DNA of 35,208 nucleotides from Parcubacteria group bacterium Gr01-1014_33 (GCA_007376125.1 VMFQ01000003.1:1-35208), one strand, 5' to 3'; positions 26,413 through 34,527 are shown, numbered from the stretch's first letter. The notes: a model not told the origin generated them from the letters alone. Translations and numbers: made by a program.

Positions 26413-26700
26413 ATGACTACTGTGGAGATTGAAAAGAAAATAGCGCGGCTATACCCGCAAGGGAAAAAGTCAATGCAAAGCTTCGTGAAGGAAGCCCTGT
26501 TTTTACAGTTGCAAGAGGTAAATAAAAAAATTGCTCTTTTTGAAGGAAAATATAACAAGCAATTTGAGGAGTTTAAACGTAATTGGGCGAAGCAAAAAGG
26601 TTCTAAAAAATATTCGTATGAAATCGAAAGTGACTTTTTCGACTGGGAGGTGCTTGAAGAACAAAAGCGCGATATTATGAATGTATTACAGTCTCTGTAA
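26413..26700 (+). CDS. TumA-like antitoxin candidate
   Basis: 95 aa coiled protein with FVKEAL..LQEVNKKIALFEGKYNKQFEEFKRN...DFFDWEVLEEQKRDI, resembling antitoxins paired with TumE/DUF6516; immediately upstream of a TumE-like gene. Confidence 0.6.
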   Translation: MTTVEIEKKIARLYPQGKKSMQSFVKEALFLQLQEVNKKIALFEGKYNKQFEEFKRNWAKQKGSKKYSYEIESDFFDWEVLEEQKRDIMNVLQSL

Positions 26701-26709
26701 TCATAGTCC

Positions 26710-27072
26710 GTGGACGAACATATCGGGGAAATTAAAAGATATAAGGAACGCTTCTTTGAAAAGGCGCATTTTGTTATTATTGATGAGTCCTCTTTCTCTA
26801 TCAAGATTCGTCTTATAATCGCCAAGGATATATTTGTTGAAATTCGGATCAATATACGAAATAACCGAAAAAGTTATGTGGTAATAAAAGAGGGAAAGAG
26901 AATCGCGGGATTTGATAATTTTGGCGGCTGGCATATCCATCCTTTTGAAAATCCGGAAGCGCATCGCAGCTATACAGTAATTGATTCCTTCGCAACATCG
27001 TGGCATCTTATGTTGAAAGTAACAACTCCGTTTATCTTAAAGTATTCTATGAAAAGGAGAATGTATGAATAA
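26710..27072 (+). CDS. TumE (DUF6516)-like toxin candidate, GTG start
   Basis: FVEIRINIRNNRKSYVVIKEGKRIAGFDNFGGWHIHPFENPEAHRSY resembles the TumE family core. Confidence 0.68.
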   Translation: MDEHIGEIKRYKERFFEKAHFVIIDESSFSIKIRLIIAKDIFVEIRINIRNNRKSYVVIKEGKRIAGFDNFGGWHIHPFENPEAHRSYTVIDSFATSWHLMLKVTTPFILKYSMKRRMYE

Positions 27073-27298
27073 GATCGGACGCATTGAAGGATTATCTCCG
27101 CCGCCGGGAGACAATAGCGAGGAGTTGGTGCGGAAACTTTCTCGGACTGTTCTTCATACTGCGGAGCGAGGTCGGCGATCGCTTTTTGAACGAATGACCG
27201 CGGCAAATGCCCAAAAAATAGCAGAGTTGTTGAAAAAGAAACCGCTATTTTACAAGAACGAAAAAGATGCGCCACGCGAAATTCTCCTTATCCGGTGA
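27065..27298 (+). CDS. 77-aa hypothetical protein in the TA/kinase operon
   Basis: Overlaps tumE-like by 8 nt and the kinase-like GTG start by 4 nt (GTGA). Confidence 0.6.
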   Translation: MNKIGRIEGLSPPPGDNSEELVRKLSRTVLHTAERGRRSLFERMTAANAQKIAELLKKKPLFYKNEKDAPREILLIR

Positions 27299-28395
27299 TC
27301 GCAGATATGTTGCCTGATGAGTTCTTTGAAAATCCTACCAAATGGATTGAATCACAAAGGAATATAGAGAGGGGGTATGAAAATGAAACGGTACTCCTAC
27401 CAGGAGAGAAAATAGGGGAATTATTTGATTTCCCTTATGATGTTTCAAAAGTAAAGGAGCTTACATTTGATACGGGCGAGAAAAAGATTAAAATGGTTTC
27501 AAAGCGGCTTAACCCTAAGGAGAGCGGAGAAATAGCGCTTGCTCGCAAAGCGTGGGAGGCGGGGATTCCTACCGCAAAGGTATTGGGAGAGATTTTGGAT
27601 AGAGACAATCTTTACGCATTTTTTGAAAAAATTAACGGTATTAATCTTGAAGCGGCTCTCATAAGAAAAGAGTTGGAGCACTTGCCGGGTATTCCACCAG
27701 TAGGCGGGTCTAAGAAAGAATTTTTTGATGGACTTTCTGATACGGGACTTTATCCCTATTCATCGTATCTTTCCAATAGGGCGAGACAGGAAATAGAGAA
27801 ATGGTATAAAAAAGTTCATCTTATTGAAACAAGGCATAAAATAGTTGCTGATTTATATTCTGTTGTGTATAATACCGAAAGGGACGCAAGGATTGCGGCA
27901 ATGAGGAGCGACTCTATCCGCATTTCCTCATATGTTGAACGCGATATGCAGACGTTACGCGCTACACATCCTCGTACAATTCTCACGCGGGTTCTTCGGA
28001 GGTATGGGTGTGATACCTTGAATTCGTTTCTTGATGTGCTCATTGAGAAAGGTAAGACGCGTGACTGGGACTTTTTTAATCAACTTTTAGAAAAGTTTGA
28101 TTCAGAACGATATATGCTACGCCAAAGGATTGCGGCGCGAAAATATGAGTTTAATCTACTGGTATATCAAGATATTTTAGGCATGGATCCATTTAAAACA
28201 CGTGACGAATTTGAAGAATTATTGGGGCGGAAAGGAGTTGAACATAAAGATCTTGCGTATCGGAATATTATAATTGAATGAGACTTTGAAAAAGATGTGC
28301 CTATACGCGGAGAAGATGGTAAGGCAAAATTATGTTTGATCGACTGGGAACCGAAACCAAGAACCCCGCCAAGTAAACAAGAGGAAACCACTTAA
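27295..28395 (+). pseudogene. Protein-kinase-fold (APH/LPS-kinase-like) protein interrupted by in-frame TGA at 28279-28281
   Basis: N-lobe KMVSKRLNPKESGEIALARKAWEAGIPTAKVLG; catalytic loop GVEHKDLAYRNIIIE, then TGA, then same-frame DFEKDVPIRGEDGKAKLCLIDWEPKPR...TT*, where LIDWE is a DFG-equivalent. Confidence 0.7.
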
Positions 28396-28411
28396 GGATT
28401 ATGAAAATTAG

Positions 28412-28443
28412 TATCGCAACTTCTTGTTGCGATATGTTTTTAA
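28412..28443 (+). terminator. Rho-independent terminator (TATCGCAAC TTCTT GTTGCGATA, then TGTTTTT)
   Basis: 9-bp perfect stem 17 nt downstream of the restored kinase stop. Confidence 0.8.
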
Positions 28444-28541
28444 GAGAAAGTAAGTTGTAATATGCCTGAATTTCTTGTATGCACTCCTTCCAGTTGCTCC
28501 ACGGAAACGAAGGCGGACATTACTGTATACGCAACGTGTAT

Positions 28542-29456
28542 ATGATTTACTTTCTCCACGGTCCCGATACTTATCGGAGCCGGAAAAAACTAAATGAGAT
28601 TATCGGAGAATACCGCAAGAAAGCCGGGTCACATTTAAATATGTATCGGCTTGATGCGGAAAGGGACGATTTGCGAACGCTCAAAAACCTTTGTGAGATA
28701 CAGTCGCTCTTTTCCTCTAAAAAACTGATTGTTATTGAAAATGCACTTTCGGCAGGAAAAGATCTTGAGTTTCTCGCAGATGTCTTTTCGCGTGTAAGAG
28801 AGTCCCAAGATATGGTCGTGCTCTTATGGGATGGTGAATTGAATACTGCGGTAAAAAAGGGGCTTTCTCACATCGAGAAAATCGCATCCAAAATCCAGGA
28901 ATTCAAAATTCTCCAGGGTGAGGATTTACGCGAATGGATTCGTTTTGAAGCGCACGAGCGAAATGTCGCACTTTCTCCTTCGGAACTTTTGTGGCTTGCC
29001 TCTTTTGGCGGCGATGTATGGAAAATTACAAACGAACTTGAGAAACTGCTACTCACTGGAAAAAGTTCTGCGGGAGCACAGGAGAAAGAGCTTACCATAT
29101 TTAATCTTGGCGATTCATTTTTTATATCAAAAAAAGATGCGCTTCATACGTTCCACCGGTTGATTGACTCGGGGCAGGATGAATTTGGCATTTTTTCATA
29201 CCTTGCAAACCATCTTCGCACGCTCTATACGATAAAATTTTATTCAGAGAGAAATCGTCCTATTCCCTCAAGTCAGAAAATCCATCCTTTTGTGGTAAAG
29301 AAAGCGTCCGCGCTTGTGCGCTCACTTTCATTAAAGCGTCTCGCTCGTCTGATGACTAATTTTTTTGAGGAAGACGTAAAAATAAAAATCGGGCTTTCCC
29401 GCCCGAAAGATTCTCTCGTACGCATTCTTTTTGAAGGAAACGAGCGAAAAGAGTAG
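28542..29456 (+). CDS. holA: DNA polymerase III delta subunit
   Basis: MIYFLHGPDTYRSRKKLNEI, FSSKKLIVIENA, GGDVWKITNELEKLLL, C-terminal domain; start trimmed from the listed ORF. Confidence 0.88.
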   Translation: MIYFLHGPDTYRSRKKLNEIIGEYRKKAGSHLNMYRLDAERDDLRTLKNLCEIQSLFSSKKLIVIENALSAGKDLEFLADVFSRVRESQDMVVLLWDGELNTAVKKGLSHIEKIASKIQEFKILQGEDLREWIRFEAHERNVALSPSELLWLASFGGDVWKITNELEKLLLTGKSSAGAQEKELTIFNLGDSFFISKKDALHTFHRLIDSGQDEFGIFSYLANHLRTLYTIKFYSERNRPIPSSQKIHPFVVKKASALVRSLSLKRLARLMTNFFEEDVKIKIGLSRPKDSLVRILFEGNERKE

Positions 29457-29605
29457 TGCTATTTTCCTCCGAGCGGCGACATGGACGATTAAAATGGCGT
29501 ACAGTAAGGGTGGAGGCGTGGTGTGTTGAATATGGAAATCCAGTTTTGGCGCTAAAAGATCAACTCACCGTTTTTGCTCACAGGTCCTCCCCTATCTCCC
29601 AATAG

Positions 29606-29653
29606 AAAAATTCTTACATTTGTATGCGATCGCATACAAATGTAAGAATTTTT
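29606..29653. repeat. 48-bp perfect palindrome centred on GCGATCGC (AAAAATTCTTACATTTGTATGCGA/TCGCATACAAATGTAAGAATTTTT)
   Basis: 24-nt arms with no mismatch; A-run/T-run ends suggest bidirectional terminator activity. Confidence 0.92.
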
Positions 29654-29736
29654 TTGAAGGATGAAGATGATTATTATCTCGTGTATACAACAGCCGCATA
29701 GCCCGCATAGGCGTAAGGAAAGATGCGGAGAGTTTA

Positions 29737-29871
29737 TCCCGCACCTTTCCAGAATACTCCGCAGTCGGCTCTCGGGGATGAACCCCCACACCAAAACTTT
29801 TGGTGTGGGGGTGAATGGATTCAGAGCAATCCTTCCTGCGGGGTCTAATACCCTGCAGGAAGGTGTGGGAT
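29737..29871. repeat. Modular inverted-repeat element, copy 2 (ATCCCGCACCTTTCC...GGAAGGTGTGGGAT)
   Basis: Same ends as 14071-14308; internal hairpins CCCCCACACCAAAA/TTTTGGTGTGGGGG (29783-29811) and CCTTCCTGC.../...GCAGGAAGG. Confidence 0.72.
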
Positions 29872-30138
29872 TTACCGGGCGGCTTTGGAAAGAAGTTGAG
29901 TAAGGTGCGATTTTAAGCGGCTTGCTTTGTTGGGTGTAATAACGTTTGTTTTGGCGGCTTTATCAAGCGCTTTGTAGAGTGTGGGCACGAGCGCACGCGC
30001 TTCGTCTAATTTTGCGTCTGCCGCAAATTTCCGCACGTTTTTCACCGCGCTTTTATACGCCTCTTTTCTTTTGATATTTTGCGCGCGCCGCCGCACGGAC
30101 TGACGCAGCGCTTTTTTTGCTGATTTGGTGATGGGCAT
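29872..30138 (-). CDS. rpsT: 30S ribosomal protein bS20
   Basis: MPITKSAKKALRQSVRRRAQNIKRKEAYKSAVKNVRKF...LDKAAKTNVITPNKASRLKSHL. Confidence 0.95.
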   Translation of the reverse strand: MPITKSAKKALRQSVRRRAQNIKRKEAYKSAVKNVRKFAADAKLDEARALVPTLYKALDKAAKTNVITPNKASRLKSHLTQLLSKAAR

Positions 30139-30145
30139 AGTTGGT

Positions 30146-30174
30146 AATTTAGCAAAAGAAGCGCTATTTGTCAA
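30146..30174 (-). promoter_or_regulatory. rpsT promoter TTGACA-17-TAAATT, -10 element 7 nt from the ATG
   Basis: Minus strand TTGACAaatagcgcttcttttgcTAAATTaccaactATG. Confidence 0.75.
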
Positions 30175-30252
30175 CGATGATTTAATTGCGGGTGTGTGTG
30201 TACCGTGGTAGTATGAATATATCCCCCCTGAGGGAAGATATCGAAAAATAAA

Positions 30253-30924
30253 ATGAAGAGGATAGCAACTACAACAGGTAAAGTTATTTCAGTTTTTATA
30301 GGCGCTCCATTTGTTTTCGCGGTAGCTACTTATATTTCAATACTGCTTGGGCAGGTTTTCTTGCGGGCATTTTCTGGCGATATTATATTGCCCGACTGGG
30401 CAATAATAGGTGTGTGGCTTGTCTTGTCTTTAGTCCCTACACTTTTATTTATACATTTATTGTGGCGATACTTTGGGGAAAGATGGTATATTACTGTTTC
30501 CGGGCTCCTAGGAGTTGTGATATTAGTAGGAGGAGCTATTCTTCTTTCAAGCTTGAATTCGGGGCCGCATCGTCCTAATAGAGATACGCGGCGTATTGTT
30601 GATATCAAGCAGATGCAGCTTGCACTTGAGCTTTATTCTGATGGAGACGGCAAAGGCGGATATCCTCCATTGTCGGAAACTTGTCAAGACGCTTCTATTC
30701 TTCAAAATCATCTCTTTCCTAAGTATATTCCAATCATTCCACGAGATCGTCTGGCAGATAGCGGACATCCAAACTATCAGATTGCAGTTTCTTCTGATAG
30801 ACAACAGTATGTGCTTCAAGCGGTACTGGAGGACAAGAAGAGTAGCGTTTTACAATTTCTAGATATTGACGGACAAGTACTTGGCTGTGAGTGTGATGAC
30901 CCTATCTATTGCGCAACACCCTGA
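30253..30924 (+). CDS. Polytopic membrane protein with C-terminal pilin/pseudopilin-like domain
   Basis: Three hydrophobic spans, then ILLSSLNSGPHRPNRDTRRIVDIKQMQLALELYSDGDGKGGYPPL...YIPIIPRD, the typical CPR pilin body. Confidence 0.78.
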   Translation: MKRIATTTGKVISVFIGAPFVFAVATYISILLGQVFLRAFSGDIILPDWAIIGVWLVLSLVPTLLFIHLLWRYFGERWYITVSGLLGVVILVGGAILLSSLNSGPHRPNRDTRRIVDIKQMQLALELYSDGDGKGGYPPLSETCQDASILQNHLFPKYIPIIPRDRLADSGHPNYQIAVSSDRQQYVLQAVLEDKKSSVLQFLDIDGQVLGCECDDPIYCATP

Positions 30925-30985
30925 TATTTCTTAATCCGATCTCTTATCTTCGCTGTCAATTCGAAATTCATTTCTTTGGCGGTTT
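30906..30985 (-). other. In-frame UVR-motif-like extension downstream of the uvrB TAA
   Basis: Same-frame reading KTAKEMNFELTAKIRDRIKKYQGVAQ* immediately after the uvrB stop. Confidence 0.75.
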
Positions 30986-32941
30986 TTATTTCTTTTGGTA
31001 GGTCTTGATACGATCGCGGATTTTTGCAGCGAGCTCAAAATTAAGCTCCTTAACAGCTTTTTTCATTTCCCGCTCAAGTTCTTTTACAATTTCTTTTGCG
31101 GGGCCTTCCGGGAGGAGGTTTTCTTCTTCGGACGCATCGCCAAGAATTGATTTACGGATTTCTTTTTGAATTTGCGTGGGTGTGATGCCGTGCGCGCGGT
31201 TGTATTGTTCCTGAATTTTTCTGCGCCGGTTGGTTTCGTTGATTGCCGCCTTCATAGAGCCAGTGATGGTGTCGGCATACATAATTACTTTTCCTTGAAT
31301 GTTTCGCGCGGCGCGGCCAATGATTTGTAAAAGCGTAGTCTCGTTTCGCAGAAATCCTTCTTTGTCCGCGTCCAAGATCGCGATAAACGAAACTTCGGGA
31401 AGATCAAGACCTTCGCGCAAAAGATTGATTCCCACAATCACATCGTGTTGCCCGGTGCGGAGTTTTTTTAATACCTCGGGACGCTCAAGCGTTTTTATTT
31501 CCGAATGCATGTATTCGGCGTTAATCCCCGCTTCCTTTAGATATTCCGAAATATCCTCGGCAAGCCGTTTGGTGAGCGCAAGTACAAGAGAACGTTCTTT
31601 TTTTGCAACTCGGTTTTTTATCTCACTAATCACGTCCTGCATTTGATTTTTCGCCGGGCGGATTTCAGTTTCAGGATCAAGGATCCCGGTCGGGCGCACT
31701 AATTGCTCTACAATATATTCTCCTGATTCGCGCAGTTCATACGGTCCCGGAGTCGCAGACACGTAGACGCGGCGGTGTATCCGATCATTAAATTCTTCAA
31801 ATTTCAATGGTCTGTTATCGATTGCGGACGGCAAACGAAATCCGTAATCCACTAACACATTTTTTCGCGCAAAATCCCCGTTATACATCCCGCGGATCTG
31901 GGGAATGGTAACGTGCGACTCGTCAATAAAAACAAGAAAATCATCTCCGTGGGCATAACGGAAATAATCAATCAATGTGTGCGGCGGAGATCCTGTGGCG
32001 CGAAACGATAACTGTCGCGAATAGTTTTCAATGCCATTTACATAGCCGGTGTGCTCAAGCATCTCCATATCAAATTCGGTGCGCTGTTTCAACCGCGCGG
32101 CTTCTAAAATTTTCCCTTCTTTGTTGAGCGCCTCCACCCGTTCTTTTAATTCTTGTTTTATGTTGGCGATTGCGAGCGCAAGGGTATCTTTGGGAGTTAC
32201 AAAATGTTTGGCCGGGAAAACGCGAACAGTTTGTAGGTTGTAGGTTGTAGGTTGTAGGTTTCTTGCTTCGCGGCGCTCAATTGAAGTGATTATACCGCCT
32301 CCTATTGAAACAGCGATTATTTCTTCGCCGTTGGGAAGATAAATTTCAACCGTATTTTCCCGAATCCGAAAATGGCCTTGGCGCGGATCAAGAGGATTCC
32401 GGACATACTGGAGAAGCACGAGATTTTTGGTGAGTTCTTTTTGTGAAATTTTCTGCCCGACGGTAAGTTCAATGGAAACCTTCTCATATTCTTCCGGATC
32501 GCCAACGCCATAGATGCAGGAAACGGACGCGACAATAATCACATCTTTTCGCGTAAGGAGAGATGCGGTGGAGGCGTGGCGCAACGCATCAATTATCTCG
32601 TTTATTTTCGCGTCTTTTTCAATATAGGTGTCGGTTTGGGGGATATATGCTTCGGGCTGGTAGTAGTCGTAGTAAGAGACAAAGTAGTGCACCGCCGCAT
32701 CCGGAAAAAATTCTTTGAACTCTTGGTAGAGCTGGGCGCAAAGCGTTTTATTGGGGGAGATTATAAGCGCCGGCTTTTGCATACGCTCAATCACGTTTGA
32801 CATCGTAAATGTTTTTCCACTGCCGGTAACTCCCAAAAGCGTTTGTTCCATCACTCCCGCACGCAAATTTTCTGCAAGCTGATCTATTGCCTGCGGCTGG
32901 TCGCCGGTAGGGGCGTATTGACTTTTAAGGTGAAATTGCAT
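30986..32941 (-). CDS. uvrB: Excinuclease ABC subunit UvrB
   Basis: GVTGSGKTFTMSNVIERMQKPALIISPNKTLCAQL, SYYDYYQPEAYIPQTDTYIEKD, ILDADKEGFLRNETTLLQIIGRAARN, C-terminal UVR motif. Confidence 0.97.
   Translation of the reverse strand: MQFHLKSQYAPTGDQPQAIDQLAENLRAGVMEQTLLGVTGSGKTFTMSNVIERMQKPALIISPNKTLCAQLYQEFKEFFPDAAVHYFVSYYDYYQPEAYIPQTDTYIEKDAKINEIIDALRHASTASLLTRKDVIIVASVSCIYGVGDPEEYEKVSIELTVGQKISQKELTKNLVLLQYVRNPLDPRQGHFRIRENTVEIYLPNGEEIIAVSIGGGIITSIERREARNLQPTTYNLQTVRVFPAKHFVTPKDTLALAIANIKQELKERVEALNKEGKILEAARLKQRTEFDMEMLEHTGYVNGIENYSRQLSFRATGSPPHTLIDYFRYAHGDDFLVFIDESHVTIPQIRGMYNGDFARKNVLVDYGFRLPSAIDNRPLKFEEFNDRIHRRVYVSATPGPYELRESGEYIVEQLVRPTGILDPETEIRPAKNQMQDVISEIKNRVAKKERSLVLALTKRLAEDISEYLKEAGINAEYMHSEIKTLERPEVLKKLRTGQHDVIVGINLLREGLDLPEVSFIAILDADKEGFLRNETTLLQIIGRAARNIQGKVIMYADTITGSMKAAINETNRRRKIQEQYNRAHGITPTQIQKEIRKSILGDASEEENLLPEGPAKEIVKELEREMKKAVKELNFELAAKIRDRIKTYQKK
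32231..32258. repeat. Heptamer array (TTGTAGG)x4 inside uvrB, encoding NLQPTTYNLQ
   Basis: Direct reading and translation. Confidence 0.95.
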
Positions 32942-32988
32942 AAATTTATAGAAAAGCACTTTATATTTACAAATAGGGGAGGAAGAGT

Positions 32989-33351
32989 ATGCCTACAGTG
33001 AGGCGAGTCTATATTGGCTCTTGCGGCAAGTGTCCGGCAGAATACATAAGTGATACAAAAGAGGATGCGTGTCGGCGCGCGCAAGAATGTGAATCAAAAA
33101 AAGAAATGTTTGATTATCAACCGGGGCAATTGGTATTCGTATGCGCGGGATATACCGAGCCTCCCGGAGGTGGATGGCTTGGTGCGATATACTATGCGCG
33201 AGTAAGAATTATTTCAGTTCGTTACGAGAAAGGCTCACATTTTCCCGTATATACGGTTGAGGAGTTTCCCCAAGAGGGGCGGAGTAAAACAATCCTTTAC
33301 CCCTTCGAGGTGAATGGCTATGGCATACGGTTATCACCGAAACTTTCATAG
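32989..33351 (+). CDS. Hypothetical protein with N-terminal Cys cluster (CGKC...ACRRAQEC)
   Basis: 120 aa; GGGGAGG Shine-Dalgarno before the ATG; own terminator downstream. Confidence 0.7.
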   Translation: MPTVRRVYIGSCGKCPAEYISDTKEDACRRAQECESKKEMFDYQPGQLVFVCAGYTEPPGGGWLGAIYYARVRIISVRYEKGSHFPVYTVEEFPQEGRSKTILYPFEVNGYGIRLSPKLS

Positions 33352-33388
33352 AGCTGCCAATACTATACAGTAAGGGTAGCTTTTTTCT
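33352..33388 (+). terminator. Intrinsic terminator AGCTGCC aaTACTatacAGTAa GGGTAGCT TTTTT
   Basis: Stem plus T-run directly after the 32989-33351 stop. Confidence 0.75.
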
Positions 33389-33436
33389 TTATCAAAAGAA
33401 ATGGTATCATACATCTATGGAATCTTGATCCATTCA

Positions 33437-33464
33437 TAATTCTTAATTCATGATTCCTGATTCA
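33437..33464. repeat. Degenerate period-7 array CATAATT/CTTAATT/CATGATT/CCTGATT upstream of ruvA
   Basis: Direct reading. Confidence 0.8.
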
Positions 33465-33471
33465 AGTACTT

Positions 33472-34053
33472 ATGATTACTATCTTAGAGGGTACAATAGA
33501 ATTCAAAAGTGAAAAGTTTGCGGTAATTAACGTAAGCGGAGTCGGTTATAAAGTATTTGTAAGCAGTGATACGCTCGCAAAAATACCAGAAAAAAACTCA
33601 CCTGTCAAACTCTGGACGCACCAGCATGTGCGGGATGATGCGCTGGAACTTTACGGATTTTTGCACTACGGTGAGTTGGAACTTTTTGAAATGCTGATTT
33701 CCGTTTCCGGAGTGGGGCCAAAGAGCGCGCTCGGAGTGTTGGCAATCGCGCCGGCGGATAGTTTGAAAAAAGCGATTGCCGCGGGAGATTCTTCATATCT
33801 TACGCGCGTATCCGGCATCGGCAGGAAAACCGCCGCAAAAATCGTGATTGAACTGAAAGAGAAAATGGCCGGACGCGGAGTTTCAGTTTCCGCGCCCGAG
33901 CTTAAAGAAGAGGCAGACGCAATAGATGCGCTTGTAGCGCTTGGCTATTCTCCGCGCGAGGCGCGCGAAGCGCTCAATAATGTTTTGCCCGAAATAACAA
34001 GCGTTCAGGAAAAAATTAAGGAGGCGTTAAAAAGGGTAGGGGAAAAGAAATGA
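33472..34053 (+). CDS. ruvA: Holliday junction branch migration protein RuvA
   Basis: MITILEGTIEFKSEKFAVINVSGVGYKVFVS, LISVSGVGPKSALGVL, VSGIGRKTAAKIVIELK, C-terminal ALVALGYSPREAREAL. Confidence 0.96.
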   Translation: MITILEGTIEFKSEKFAVINVSGVGYKVFVSSDTLAKIPEKNSPVKLWTHQHVRDDALELYGFLHYGELELFEMLISVSGVGPKSALGVLAIAPADSLKKAIAAGDSSYLTRVSGIGRKTAAKIVIELKEKMAGRGVSVSAPELKEEADAIDALVALGYSPREAREALNNVLPEITSVQEKIKEALKRVGEKK

Positions 34054-34075
34054 CCCACCCAAAGGCAGGTCGTTT

Positions 34076-34507
34076 TCAGGGGGTATAAAAGATTACTTCT
34101 TGTTCTTGAAGGTCAATCAATTCCAGAATGGCAAGAAGAATGCCGCAAAGTTTTCTATAAAAATTGGAATACACATCTGGATGAGATTGCATTGTAATAA
34201 ATTCCGGGTATCTGTCATTAAGCTCATCTTTCAAAATGAGCAGTCTATTGAAAATTGCAATAGTAATATTACTGTGAGCGGTAGAGTTCCAAAGTACCTG
34301 AAGCGCGCGGGTTCGCTCCGCTAACGAATATTCTGTTGATCCAAGAATATACATAAAAGCCAAGATCGCTTCACGAGCCGGTATCTGAAAAATTTTATCT
34401 TCGGGGCGCGTGAACGGCGGCGAAGGTCTTTTGTCCATTGTGATATCGCCTTTTCGGAGGAACTCAAGGGCAAATGCGAGAATATTCGTTGCGGTACATT
34501 CATTCAT
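34076..34507 (-). CDS. Hypothetical protein
   Basis: 143 aa; strong purine-rich Shine-Dalgarno (GAGGAGGGAGAAGAG) directly before the ATG. Confidence 0.6.
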   Translation of the reverse strand: MNECTATNILAFALEFLRKGDITMDKRPSPPFTRPEDKIFQIPAREAILAFMYILGSTEYSLAERTRALQVLWNSTAHSNITIAIFNRLLILKDELNDRYPEFITMQSHPDVYSNFYRKLCGILLAILELIDLQEQEVIFYTP

Positions 34508-34527
34508 CTCTTCTCCCTCCTCGTATT

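Noticed and set aside
28279-28281. UGA recoding (code 4/25, as in Gracilibacteria or Absconditabacteria) to explain the kinase stop
   Set aside because: dnaN, ruvA, the DHH-like gene and the 77-aa ORF all end naturally at TGA, so UGA is a normal stop here.
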